From Dermanyssus gallinae (taxonomy: Eukaryota; Arthropoda; Arachnida; Mesostigmata; Dermanyssidae): a stretch of DNA of 64,000 bases. The notes beneath the pieces were generated by a model that saw only the letters and a program-made list of their open reading frames with translations, had not been told where the DNA came from and made no database searches. The DNA lies in assembly GCA_003439945.1 (NCBI GenBank), contig QVRM01005202.1, positions 140,001 to 204,000 of the forward strand. The letters run 5' to 3'. The translations under genes and the position numbers were made by a program. Numbering within the stretch: the stretch's first letter is position 1; every line of letters begins with the position of its first letter. Shown here in pieces: positions 45,574 through 56,736 of this stretch.

Positions 45574-46189
45574 ACGTCAGGCAAGCTCTAGGTTTAATAA
45601 GTTTAGAATGTTTAAATCTTCTGCAGATGTTATTGAGGCCAGTCGACGCTAATTAATGAAGTGAGACCATCACAATGTTGACGCATATGATAATTTTTGT
45701 ATTTTGTTTTGTTTCCAAATGAATTGAGAGAGGGTAGAAATGCTTTGTGTAGGAGTGACAGTGAAATTACTAATATTTGCTATACCGATGTGACTGGTCG
45801 GACAAAATGTGCAATTCTAGAGAACATGTTGTCCAGTGGAACATACTAGCGTGTTCAGAAGCAAAATTTGCTTCGCCAGAGTAACACCTAACGTTGGCTA
45901 GCAAAAAAAATGTCGTAATGAGAACATTTTGTAAAAAAATCGATATCCGCCTACAAACATATTTTCAATCTTCCACGTCCTAATGCATTGAAACTTTGCT
46001 ATTACGCTCATAGAACACGCATGTTCAGGAAAACACGCATTTAATGGAACCATTAGTATGACTTCGAGGTTGAATTAACGGCGAGTGTACGGTCTGTATC
46101 TTGGCTATTCTCTGGCATGCGCTAACGTCATATCACGCCAGAAATGGAGAGAAACAGTAAGCTAGAACATTATGGACAATGTTGCTGTT

Positions 46190-46192
<3 letters not shown>
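45574..46192. other. No gene recognised
   Basis: AT-rich sequence; nothing supported. Confidence 0.5.

Positions 46193-46244
<52 letters not shown>
46193..46244. repeat. (TA)n microsatellite
   Basis: About 52 bp of TA. Confidence 0.95.
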
Positions 46245-46386
46245 CAAACAAGAGGCTAACTAGAAACGGTTTTATTATCTTGACCAATTTATTATTAGCC
46301 ATAATTTCCAAAAACGTGTAAAAGACAATATAACATCCATTGATTGTTTTAGATCGTAGTTGGTCACGACGGCCTTGTCTACCTTT

Positions 46387-46518
46387 TTACGGACCTGGAG
46401 TATTGAGGGGATCGAACGGGAGCCGTTTTGCCAGATCGCCGAGCTCGAAGATTTTCATCTTGCCAAATGAGGCCACCTGTCGTCCTCTTACCTCTGGCAT
46501 TTTGCTCAGAGCAATAAT
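46387..46518 (-). CDS. Probable terminal exon of an unrecognised gene
   Basis: A minus-strand frame of 43 codons plus TAA follows a good acceptor (tattttggcttcacag). It encodes IIALSKMPEVRGRQ, GKMKIFELGDLAKRL and PFDPLNTPGP. The composition is GC-rich and protein-like, in contrast to the flanks. I do not recognise the protein. The upstream exons, expected above 46518, are not found; a MITE and an R2-like LINE lie there. Confidence 0.4.
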   Translation of the reverse strand: MIALSKMPEVRGRQVASFGKMKIFELGDLAKRLPFDPLNTPGP

Positions 46519-46579
46519 CTGTGAAGCCAAAATATGCGTCGATTAGCGTGTGAAGTTGTTGCATGACTATATTTTGTGA

Positions 46580-46582
<3 letters not shown>

Positions 46583-46611
<29 letters not shown>
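46583..46611. repeat. (TA)n microsatellite
   Basis: About 29 bp of TA ending at the MITE left end. Confidence 0.95.
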
Positions 46612-46614
<3 letters not shown>

Positions 46615-47375
46615 GGTGTGACAGAAAGATTTTTAAAGCGATACATGAAATTGTAGAGCTCGTTAAAGCAAATATTTTTTTCTAATGGAACATGGGATCT
46701 GAGAAGTCTTGCTTTGGAGTGAGAGTGAAATTACGACAATTTGTGACACTAGAGTTTTTGCCCGACACAGGAGTACACAATGTGCTGTTGCGAGACACTA
46801 GGAGTCGCAGTTGCAGAGTAATTACGATTTTTCGGAGGGCATGTCGAGATTAAGTGCATGTAAAATGACTGTGTGGCGACGCGCTGCGGCTGTCGCGCGA
46901 CACGTCGGCGGTAGTGAACGTCCCAACCACAGCTCGCATTGACATATGTTTGGTATCAAAATGATCGCCATGAATTGCGTATTTACTGCATATGTTCGTT
47001 TTGAGCGCTGTGAATGGTTGTGGGGTCACGATTTTGAGGTATTTGGCGTGAACGGTAATAAAAACTTAATTTTTTTGGCGAATTCTCTTCTAAGCGACCA
47101 TGTCGCATCTTCTGACCGGCTTTTTATATCATTCAGATGGAGCAGAACAGACGAAGACGACGGTGTGCTTAGTTTCTGTATAAAAGGACTGGTTGTCTCG
47201 CAACAGTACGTTGTGTGCTCCTATGTCGGGCAAAAACACCAATGTCACACATTGTAGTATTTTTCGCTTTCACTCCGAAGCAAGACTTCTCAGGTCTCAT
47301 GTTCCATTAGAAAAATATTTGCTTTCACGAGCTCTACAATTCCATGTATCGCTTTAAAGATTGTTCCGTCGCACC

Positions 47376-47378
<3 letters not shown>
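46612..47378. mobile_element. 767-bp MITE with long inverted repeats (copy 1)
   Basis: The ends cagggtgtgacagaaaga and tctttaaagattgttccgtcgcaccctg are inverted repeats that stay similar for about 165 bp (both contain attgtagagctcgt and aatggaacatg). TA flanks each end (46610-46611, 47379-47380), as for Tc1/mariner-type insertion. The interior matches the copy at 56737 but in the opposite orientation. The open frame inside (46946-47257) has no transposase motif. Confidence 0.88.
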
Positions 47379-47427
<49 letters not shown>

Positions 47428-47428
47428 C
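47379..47428. repeat. (TA)n microsatellite
   Basis: About 50 bp of TA between the MITE and the R2-like LINE. Confidence 0.95.
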
Positions 47429-48830
47429 GATACGCTTTGTTTCGAGCTCTAAAATCGAACTCAGGGTAGGGAATACAATAAGCAACGATATATTGGGCAG
47501 CTATATCGTGTTTTTAAACCACGTTAGAGATCGGCAATTGCCAGCTAAAGGTATGAGCGATCGATGGAGAGATCTAGGAGTCGACTTTGACAGCAATGGC
47601 AGAATTGACTCCACCAAGGATATACTCTTTAATTTACTCAACAGACTCACGATAGCTCCCCTCAAACGCCACCATAGACTCATATTTTTGAAAGACTTTC
47701 TCATTCCCCGCTTTCTATATAAACTGGTCTCCGGTCCCAGACCATCTCACGCAGTCCTTAGCGACTTAGATAAAGAGATCAGAATTGTTGTTAAGTCGAA
47801 ATGGCTTAATCTCGAAAACTCTGCGCCGAACGCCTACCTGTACACGCACACAGCACACGGCGGTCTGGACATCCCCTGCCTCCAAACATTTATCCCCAGA
47901 CTCCGCCTCTCCCGTCTGACAGCACTACAACACTCCACGCACCCTGGGGTCCAATGGATGTTAACCACTGAGCACTTTAAAAAAGACCTTGCGAAAACAA
48001 GACTTCTTTGCGAGCGCTTGGGAACCTCCATTTAGACCGCTTCACGAGTGACCGATTACTGGGCTCAACAACTACACAACACGTTCGATAGGGCACATTT
48101 TAAAAAAGCACACGAAACGCCCTTTGTACATTACTGGATTAAAGGTATGCCCTACCTATCTGGTAAGGAGTATTTAAACTTACTACAGCTCAGGATCAAC
48201 GCACTACCAACGCATGCCAGATTGGCCAGGGGACACCCGGGCTACAGCAAACGTTGTAGGCGCGGGTGTCATGCGCCTGAGACGTTGGCTCATGTCGCTC
48301 AGATGTGCGATACAACACACAAACAAACCATAAAGAGACATGACGACGTCTGTGATCGCGTGGCGCGTCTTCTCCGCGAAAGGGGTCATGAGGTGGTTCG
48401 TGAGCGAGTATTCCGTCGACCGGGCGCACCGGGTCTAAAGCCCGACCTCGTAATAACAACACCTACCGAGGTCTGGGTTTTAGATGCCGAGGTTTGCGGC
48501 CCGAACCGGGACCTGGCAAAAGCACGGCAAGACAAGATCGCCAAATATGACGCCGAGTTTCTAAGAGCGCCGCTCCCCGACCTGCAAAAACCTCGCAGAT
48601 TTGGATCCATCACTATCCCTATGAGTGGTGTATGAGACTCCGAATCTGCGAGTACGCTCTTGGGGCTCGGCGTCACGAAGAGGAATCTCATGGATCTTAC
48701 CGTTTTAACGTTGCAAGGAACCTTGAAGATATACCGCTTGCACCGGGTCCATAGGAGCGGGGGCTACCATCAAGCAAGAACACAGGCAGCTGACTTAACT
48801 TCACGTGACACCTTTTTGTCACGTGTGTTC
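47429..48830 (+). mobile_element. R2-clade LINE, 5'-truncated (copy 1)
   Basis: The element begins inside the reverse transcriptase palm/thumb right after (TA)n. One frame runs from 47429 to 48635 with a single stop (TAG at 48033-48035) between ERLGTSI and TASRVTDYW. The second part has the R2-type CCHC knuckle and restriction-like endonuclease. The 3' UTR matches the minus-strand copy at 59.0-59.3 kb up to about 48815, then diverges. It contains a cacgtgaca/tgtcacgtg hairpin (48802-48825). No 28S rDNA sequence is seen at its edges. Confidence 0.85.
48048..48635 (+). CDS. R2-like C-terminal region: CCHC knuckle and restriction-like endonuclease
   Basis: 195 codons. Residues 70-87 form C-x3-C-x7-H-x4-C (CRRGCHAPETLAHVAQMC), the R2 CCHC motif, followed by HKQTIKRHDDV. 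KPDLV at 131-135, VLDAEV at 144-149 and K..KY at 163-167 match the PD-(D/E)xK endonuclease of R2-clade elements. The upstream in-frame stop means the listed Met is not an original start. All catalytic residues I can name are present. Confidence 0.85.
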   Translation: MTDYWAQQLHNTFDRAHFKKAHETPFVHYWIKGMPYLSGKEYLNLLQLRINALPTHARLARGHPGYSKRCRRGCHAPETLAHVAQMCDTTHKQTIKRHDDVCDRVARLLRERGHEVVRERVFRRPGAPGLKPDLVITTPTEVWVLDAEVCGPNRDLAKARQDKIAKYDAEFLRAPLPDLQKPRRFGSITIPMSGV

Positions 48831-49967
48831 GTGTGTTGGGCGCAATCAGTCAGCTATTCTAGCCAGTAGTTGATTAGAGCATTTCTTTGAGGTTAACAGA
48901 AAGCTGCCAGAGCAACATTAATCTCGTTTCCCATGGTGTAGCCCACGGTGGTCCCATGGTTCTCATGGTGTAGGGATGACAGCATGTGTTGTGCTTCTAA
49001 ATTCTATAGAACGGGCATCTAAAAAATCGAATCCTTTGGCCGTATTCGTAGACGTCAGAGCGGCCTTTCGTACGGACGGCCACACGTGCGAGTATAGTTG
49101 ACAAGCTAGTCTTTTCAGGGTTGCATTGTCGACCGGAACATGTTGGAGGTAAATATCATTAAAAAAATGGCAATGACATTTCGACGTGGGGGAACATGGA
49201 AGGCTGGAATCGACGAACTTTGGTTGAATTCACGAACTATAGAATTTGTCTCTCACAATTCTCTTTTATCTAGCAGTCATGTTCTTGTCTCGAGATACAC
49301 ATTTGTCAATGCACATTGATGAAAGAGTTCGGAGACGACTGCACTCTCTTCAGAGTTCCCCGGACGCTCATAAACTGTCAATAGACGTTGCTGAAAGTCG
49401 CTTCAACGTAGAAATCGCGCCCACCGTTTCTTACGCAATTAAGGTGGTATAGGCCTTACTTATTAAGGCTAAACTTTAAGGCGCCTGGCCAAATCAAGGT
49501 AACTTTTCTGAAGAAGACGCTAAGAGTCCACCGAAATAGCCTCAACAGGTTAGTCTATTTACTGCTGTCGTCTCCGCTATTTGTGGAGTACCTACAGAAG
49601 GTGCACGTTCTACCAAAAACGGTAGCTTTCAACGACCACACGTATGAATGGGAGAGAATAGCCGGAATTTAAAGGATGATCGGCAGACATTGCTGACTGA
49701 CAGACCCGCCGCTGTTTTATGAAACCCAGTAAATGACGTCTTCCAGAATATCGTTTCGTGAAATGTCTTCGTTGTGCTTGAGCAAACTCTACTAGCGTTT
49801 ATATAATCTCCAGCAATGCGATAGAGCAGTTCCGTTGACTCGAATTTTAGAAGCCTGATGAATATACATGTATGTGAGAGTGCGTTTTACCTCAACGAGC
49901 AATATGTACACCAATTTTAATTTGAGATAATCTTTGGTTTATAAAGCTAATTAAAAAGGAAAAAAAT

Positions 49968-49968
<1 letters not shown>
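48831..49968. other. No gene recognised; possible LINE-derived text
   Basis: A plus-strand frame (49246-49452; HIDERVRRRLHSLQSSPDAH) and the following broken frames are protein-like and may be decayed LINE. No diagnostic motif is present. Confidence 0.35.

Positions 49969-50030
<62 letters not shown>
49969..50030. repeat. (TA)n microsatellite
   Basis: About 62 bp of TA. Confidence 0.95.
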
Positions 50031-50032
<2 letters not shown>

Positions 50033-50343
50033 TGCTTCGTCCCTAGCAAACATAGGCGCCCAAGAGGCGTAAATTAACTCGGAACGAGTTTTTCCAAAAG
50101 AGGAAAGAGAGATAGAGAGAAAGGGGGTAAGTGTAGTTAGTACTAGTGTAATTAATTGCGCATCATGAAGCTTTGTGTTTTTATTCCTCGTGAAGGAGAG
50201 TTAAATACTATTATGTATTTTTGCTCGACTAGGGAATAAAAAGGGTCCCACTTTCCATCTCGAGCAGGGTAGGGCTTGATCCCAACGGACGTTAGCCCTC
50301 TGCGACCCATACTTATTAAGGTCACTTTTAGCTTTAAGCTTTA

Positions 50344-50541
50344 CTAAACCCGTAAAGCTTCATTCTCTATTGGCCCGGATACCCAGAGAACAGTATTAAG
50401 ACGTTTTCCATCAGGAAATAAAGGAAAAGAAGCTCCGATTCTGGCGAAGACGCCAATCGCATAGTAGTTGCTCGAAGCACTGAGTTGCAGTCCAGAGGTG
50501 ACGCCGAAATCACCAATTGGCATCACCAAAAAGCATCGCAC
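50344..50541 (-). other. Unassigned protein-like minus-strand frame
   Basis: 65 codons including PIGDFGVTSGLQLSASSN and ASFPLFPDGKRLNTVLWV. It reads like coding sequence, and an adjacent frame upstream (VVADGALGSALPLTCAMLFG) continues it after a shift. It could be an exon or a repeat remnant. Not recognised. Confidence 0.25.
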
Positions 50542-50782
50542 ATGTCAGAGGCAGCGCTGAACCGAGTGCGCCGTCCGCGACGACCAGGTGATAGAGAGAG
50601 GTAAAAAAACACGCCGGAGTGATGATGCACAGCGGAGACCACGTAGACTACCACTGCACTAAAGCGAAACTTTCTCGCCACTTAACTTCTTCTTTGGTTT
50701 GCAGCTGTACTATCACACATATTGTACTCCCTAGAGAGTAGAGGAGTACCAACGACGGGTTGACACTCGTTCGTATTTTTAG

Positions 50783-50972
50783 ACAGATCATAAAAGAAAA
50801 TCGACTTTCAAAGTTATTCACTGTAAGGACGAACAACCTACGGAGCGGCGTAACTATTCACGCACTGGAAATAGCCAATGCCGAAGTCGTTAACAATGCT
50901 TTTGCGTGGCGCCTGGCCCGCCGCGCACGGGACGACGACAAAATATGTGACTTGTTAAAACCCCTTTTTTAA
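50783..50972 (+). CDS. Probable terminal exon of an unrecognised gene
   Basis: An acceptor-like ctcgttcgtatttttag precedes a frame encoding QIIKENRLSKLFTVRTNN, VTIHALEIANAEVVNNAFAW and RDDDKICDLLKPLF, then TAA. The stop overlaps a polyadenylation signal, AATAAA (50971-50976). Composition is GC-richer than the flanks. I do not recognise the protein; upstream exons are not found. A repeat origin is not excluded. Confidence 0.4.
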
Positions 50973-50976
50973 TAAA
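50971..50976 (+). promoter_or_regulatory. Polyadenylation signal AATAAA overlapping stop codon
   Basis: The TAA stop at 50970-50972 shares two bases with AATAAA, giving essentially no 3' UTR before the signal. Confidence 0.45.
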
Positions 50977-51379
50977 AAGAGACTTGTATTGTATAGCAGC
51001 ACCCGCAGCAGCTCTGCATCTGTTTTGCACAAAATTGAAATGCAGGCGTTTCAGTGAGTGCGTGCGTGCGTATCGAATACATAGAACCAAGCGCTTGGAA
51101 TTGAAATTTTGCACTATTGCTAAAACCGCACCTGGCTGGGGGCCGTTTGACATATAGTCAGTTATTGAACACAATTCGAGAGAGAACGTTCTTGCAGTGA
51201 TTTCTCCACCATGTTTTGCGCGTCATAGCTTGTCATTAATGAAATCGTGGTTCATATGGGTGATATGTGCTTCATTTGCCGAACAGGCGCAAAATTCGAA
51301 CCGATAGCATTTGCGCACTTCTGAGGCCTACTGAATTATTCTCGCGTACTATGACGCGTGCGAGCATGACACACTTGAT

Positions 51380-51860
51380 CCGACGACTGGCTATCCGTAA
51401 GACGACAATCTTAGCCCATTGTTATTCATAGCGTTGCTCAGAGATCTGCCGCGCATCGTAAGATGGGGCGACCAGCAGACATTATCCTGCACAACACGTA
51501 ACTGAGCGCTGCAGAAGGCAACGCTTATTGCGGCAGTGGGTATTAGAAACCTAACACCGCTGTCCGTTCAGGCGGCCATAACACTACTCACTCTCAAAGT
51601 GGCCTTTGTAGCTGCCTACCAAATGAGGTGGAATCATCTTAACACTTCGCATGTATGGCAGTTGGATAAGAGGCAGCGAGCCTTCTTACTGCGAGTTCTT
51701 GCTCTTCCGTCGAATTCGCGCAGCAGATTAGTATACATTCTAGCGAGCCTATTTATCGACGAAGTCGATAGCCGCGTCAATTTACTCCATTAAAAAATAG
51801 CTGCTCTGGAAACGTTTCGGCACGAGTATTCTCAAAAAATGTCTCCAATCATTCAGGTTT
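51380..51860 (+). mobile_element. Decayed LINE reverse transcriptase
   Basis: A frame near 51400-51480 gives DDNLSPLLFIALLRDLPRIV (motif 4 region, with QGD degraded), and 51536-51793 reads LTLLKVAFVAAYQMRWNHLN-like text followed by DKRQRAFLLRVLALPSNSRS. This is the RT C-terminal region. The YADD part between them is lost or shifted. Confidence 0.6.
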
Positions 51861-52511
51861 TAGTTTTACTTATTATCAGCTATGACTAACCAGGCTTGAA
51901 GGAATCTCTCCGCCCCTGGTGTCATCTCCCCACTCGCTACAATGTTTACGGATTTCACCATTTATTATAGATTCATCAACCCCGAAAGAACTGCAAACGC
52001 TACCGTTGTGGAATTCTATGCTAACTGTTTCGTCTCCCGAATGCACTGACTGCGTGTGGTTCCCGCGGCTCCAGCGATAATACTCACAAACCGGTTTCAT
52101 TTCGCGTGTTATATAAATATTATGTTCATATTTACATATTTAGGTGCATTTTTAATAAATAACCTGGAAACGACACTTAATGAATTCATCAATAAATTGC
52201 CGGCTAGATACATTCATCAATAAATGCCCACCCCCGGGAGTCGGTCACCATATGAGAGGCGAAGCGTTTCTATTCAAATTCAAATTGTTTTAGTTATCGA
52301 GCATGTACTAATACAACATATTTAGATAACTAAGAAAATGTTGCACAACCAACTGTCAATTAGTTAGTTTAGCTGGTTAGTTATCGTGGTGATGATCGAG
52401 TAGTAGTGATCCGTGGGTATGGTCCTTTATCATTGCAAATGTCTGCAATCTTCGGCTATGCAAATGTCCCAAAACAACTGGTGAAATTTGACCGAGTGAG
52501 CTCCTTCCTAC
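51861..52511. other. No firm gene; intron side of the Gln-rich gene
   Basis: A minus-strand frame at 52100-51876 is hydrophilic (NHTQSVHSGDETVSIEFHN) but lacks a good acceptor. If the Gln-rich exon's donor is real, this is intron or beyond. Confidence 0.35.
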
Positions 52512-53308
52512 CTTTGCGTTCGCCGACGACGAATTCGTGCGGCCAGCCTCGTGCGTCGAGCGCACCACACCTGGCTTAGCAATGACGTTGCTGAGCGGTC
52601 TAGCCGAAGCTCCGGATCCGGGTGTTGCCGCCGCAGGGTCAATGTGGAACGAGAGCGTCTTGAGCGTGTCGAAGCCGGTGGGCGTCTTGAGGGTGCACGT
52701 CGAGCCCTGTATTGATTTGACCAACTTCTCCAGCCAGAACTTGACCATCGCCGGTGGCAGGCGGACAATGATATCGCGCGTCACAATCCGAGCTCCACCC
52801 GTCGTTTCGATAACGACGTTCTGACTTGTGGCGGTTGCCGTCCGCGTGGGTCCGGTTCGCATTGGAGGTCCCCTCGGCAGTTCGTGCTGCCACAGACGCT
52901 GCTGCTGCTGCGGTTGTCGAATTGACGAAAACGTTGGCGGAACGCCCTGGTTCAGGGCATTGTTGTAAAGTCCAGAATTCTGGTCCGCGTTGCCGGCCCA
53001 AATCGTGTGTAGAGCCGATGATTGGCTGCCGCCGCCGCCACCATAGAGCAGATTAGTGCGCAGATTTCCGTTCGAATCATACCAGGACAGCGGGGCCTGG
53101 TTGCCCTGTAGGTTACCGACGGCCGCCAGATTTTGGCCGATTTTGTATTGTTGTTGTTGTAGTTGTTGTAGTTGTTGCTGTTGTAGTAGCCGGTGTTGTT
53201 GTTGCTGATCCAGTAGGCCGACATTGCCTTCACCGTTCACTTGTTGGACGCCATCCGCAGCGCCGTAGTACGCACTGGGAGCATACAGTCCCGACTGTGG
53301 CACGTTAC
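52512..53308 (-). CDS. Gln-rich internal exon of an unrecognised protein
   Basis: The acceptor catgttttgtgtttag and donor aacgcaaag|gtagga bound a 797-bp exon. It encodes a low-complexity N-terminal part with poly-Gln (LLQQQQLQQLQQQQ), Asn/Gly/Ser stretches, a second Gln run, then a better-ordered segment (VVIETTGGARIVTRDIIV, PPAMVKFWLEKLVKSIQGS, FDTLKTLSFHIDP). Poly-Gln plus a compact conserved-looking segment suggests a regulatory or RNA/chromatin-associated protein, but that is inference. GC-rich codons contrast strongly with flanking introns. Other exons are not identified. Confidence 0.7.
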
Positions 53309-54540
53309 CTAAACACAAAACATGTCTCATAAAGACGAGGTATGTGGCAACTCAGCTGAGCTCATCATCGTTCAGCCGATGTCAAATACTCGAATTTAAG
53401 CTTCGTTGATAGCCTAGCTCTGTAAGGATAAGTGACTTTACCTCAGAGAGAGAGAGAGAAAGAGGGAGAGAAGGAACAGGTAAGGAGAGGGTGGGAAGAA
53501 GACAAGGGCAGATGCTATTAGCTATAACGAGTGGAAAAGACACTCTTTAGCCTATTCTTACTGCCGTATTGATAGAAGCCGAGCGTAGAGTCCAGCAGCG
53601 ACGAGGACAGCCACACTAGCTGGCAGAAAGTAGGAAAAACCGTTACGATCAACGACATATTTATGCTGTTGTTCGTTCGGTGTCTCTGACTGGGAGCCTC
53701 GTCGCGACGGCTTGAACGGATGAACGGGCGAAACGCGGATTATTAACAGTGATCTCAGATCGCCGTTTCAGGCAGCGTATTTATACGGCAAAAAAACGTC
53801 TTTGTCACCGCCTCGTTGAAAGCGTATCTAATATTGCTGCTGCAAGACCAAAGAAGCGTGTTGTTGTTATTGTTGTTGTTGTTGCTGGCGCTTCTGTTGC
53901 TATTGTTGTTGCTGGTGTTGTTGTTGCTGCTGCTGCTACAGTTGTCCTTGTTGTTGCTGTGGACATATTGATATAGATGAGACGAGTGGTCTCTTGGTGA
54001 CGAATTTAATTCGATGTTGGTCGGACTCGAAGGATGCACACAAGCTTAGCCCACTCGGAAATAGGTCATATTGTAGTTGTAGAGCAGGTTTGAGGTGTCG
54101 AAAAAGGCGTACATATTCAAAGAAGCATGTGCACGTCGAGTGTTAAAAAAACAGCTGCGGCAATTGCGTGGGTTACGCTTGTTAACTATAAAGAGATAAA
54201 CAGTCAGATAGATAAGCGCTCACGGCGATTCCAAGACCGTAGCCAAGACGACGCAGGCTGGTGTAGAATTAGAAAACAGCCTCGGTAAAAATGGAGACAA
54301 ACGCGTTCCTCGGTCCAGTCTCCTTATTAGCAAAATCAGATCAATGAGGACGCTATGCTAGCCGCTTCCTTTCTCCGTACTCGTCACACCGGTATTGCCG
54401 TGGTCGGTTAGATCGTCAGTCAGAAAGTTCGATCGGTTAGTGAACAGCACCTCTAACCGGGTCTGGTCCCGGCAACGAGTCTGAGTGGGTTGGCAACGCG
54501 GGCTATCGTACGCTATCGTTAAGGTCTGTTCTTTAGCTTT
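53309..54540. other. Likely intron/5' flank of Gln-rich gene; GA and GTT repeats
   Basis: (GA)n near 53443-53475 and a GTT/GCT triplet tract at 53858-53965. 54390-54540 is GC-richer with gatcgtcagtcagaaagttcgatcgg-type text resembling an arthropod initiator region, so a minus-strand transcription start could lie here. No exon is supported. Confidence 0.35.
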
Positions 54541-56736
54541 ATTATAATTAATTCCTACGAAAGGTAGGTATCAAGTTTCGACAGCGCTGTACTTTAGCTG
54601 TACATAAAGGAAAAATGACACCTACCTGGGGCAGGCCGATTTGCATGAAATTACGCTTTTTCGCCACCACAAAGCGGCAAATAAAAAAGAGAAAGGAGGA
54701 GAAGATGGAAAAGAAGGAAATTTGTCTCGACGGGAAATATTTGAACCGTCTACGGGCTGCCAGGAGCATACACAAGATTGTGACGACATAGAGTGGTTCA
54801 ATTGTTTTTGTAGCGGAGATTGTGTTGTGAGAGACCGACCGCTGACCACTAATTCGGCTTTCGGGTCTGTCGAATGTAACATATTTGGGTCCCAAGACAG
54901 ACCCGAGACAAATCGCACACATAGTGAACGCTTGATGATGGCACGGATCACTTCATTTGCTCCCTGTGCATTTGAGCACCATGATAAACCATGATAAAAA
55001 GCAGCTGCTTGAAAAGGGCAAGAGTATCCTTCCCTGAAAAACTTAATTACAAACAACGAAATATGTTCGTACACACGCATGCGATATAAAAACAACGCGC
55101 CCATTGATAAGTAAACTTAATTACATCCTGCACATACCAGTTTTTGTCTAGCGACAATGCTAATGGCAACATAGTCACAAGTCAACGCATCATCTGTTTC
55201 GCTAACATATATTTTTGCTTAGCCCGAATAATAGCAAGCTCCGATCATAGCTATCGTGCGTGTTGATCATAACGACGGTATAACTACAGCGATTAAGTTC
55301 AAGGATACATCTATAAACGCATTGGTGATTTTGGGCACGCACGCTCGTATAAATCTGAACAGATATTTATATAGTACATACACGTATTTATGTCGTAAAT
55401 AAAAACATGTAGTATTATACAGTGCTTACAATTACTTTGGCTTGTATTTAGGCGCAAATCTCAGCAAACTATTAGTATTGCGGTAATAGGCAAAGGTCAT
55501 TACGATTCTCTCCAGCCAAAAAATAGTGTTTGAGAAATTTACGCGTGCGTGGGACATTACGTCGTCTGTCGTAAGGTCTCGCGGCCTATGTGTAACTCTC
55601 CGGAATTGCATCTTAGGCAAATCCTCAAAGGGCCAGTGAAAATATTTTGTTTCTGGTTTTGCCTATATAATACTTTTCGATCTATTTGGCTAAGCGTTGG
55701 ATGCACCCCAGTCTCATTGCTTTTTTGAATGCGTCACACAGATTCCAACCGGACATGTTCAAACACCTGAGTTGGATTTCCATACCCGGGACAGGAACCT
55801 GCGATCTAGCACACCTGAATGTAGGCAAGTATTATCCAGACCACGCCGCCGCTGCCGTATGTAAGAGCGTAACGTTCTATATATACCAATATACATTTTA
55901 CAATTTATCATAGTTTTAACTGGGTAACTACGATTTATTATCCCTCGGCAAGGAAAGTTCGTCGTTGGCAATTAACACTTCAAGCTTTGTCGGGATCTCA
56001 TGTTAGACTTATTTTGTGTAAGTTTTATTTGGCACATGCATGTAAACATGCAACAAAGCAGACAGAGCAATCACCCAGCTGCAACAAATTAACTAGCACA
56101 GCGAGGAAAACCCGGTCTGGCTAGCCGCTACCGTTCACCATTTTGTTTGTATTGTTGCCCACCTGCGTGTCATTATTGTTCTAGATCGTTGTGCGCTTTG
56201 CCTTCAATTGCATTCGAATGCATGCTACTTGCCAATCATTTGAAACGAGTTCATCGGAGTTCAACGTGTCCAAGACTCGAATCCAAGAAGAGCAATGGAG
56301 ACGTCTTTCTCTCGAATTGGCAGCTGAGGTATATGCGTAGCAACGAGAGCTTCAAACATCATTTGAGCAAAGTTTCGCTTCCAGCGACTCTCACGTTATG
56401 TGGCGACTTTTATAAGCTCTCCTTCAGCAACCACAGACCGCGGCATTCCACAACATATACAGAGAACGTGAACTATTTTGTTAAAGCCGTTATATATAGA
56501 CGCAAATTCAATGTGTAGCGTTACGGAATACGAACGAGTTACGTGTATGTTCATTGAGGACTAAGGCACGGGACGGAACAATTCATGACGCATTGGCACA
56601 TTCCGCACAGAAGCTGATTTCACTGATGTCGCCAGCAATAACTGCGACTTCATGTTGTAGTATATAAGTTAATTTTTGTGACTATATTGACGCGTTGGAG
56701 GCAGAGCTGCAAGTAAATGAAGTTGATATATATATA
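54541..56736. other. No gene recognised
   Basis: Overlapping frames at 54641-54994 (plus) and 55104-54622 (minus, 160 codons) and 56147-56518 (plus, 123 codons, with a CHYC...H...H pattern) have no convincing motifs. A short (TA)n run (56728-56736) leads into the MITE. Confidence 0.4.

Noticed and set aside
46946..47257. 103-codon ORF inside the MITE as its transposase
   Set aside because: No catalytic motif; the element is mostly inverted repeat and the sister copy lacks the frame.
54622..55104. 160-codon minus-strand open frame
   Set aside because: No recognisable domain, overlapping open frames on both strands and no composition shift; likely chance.
56147..56518. Possible C2H2 zinc finger (CHYC...H...H)
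   Set aside because: Only one loosely spaced motif with wrong inter-residue distances; no second finger.
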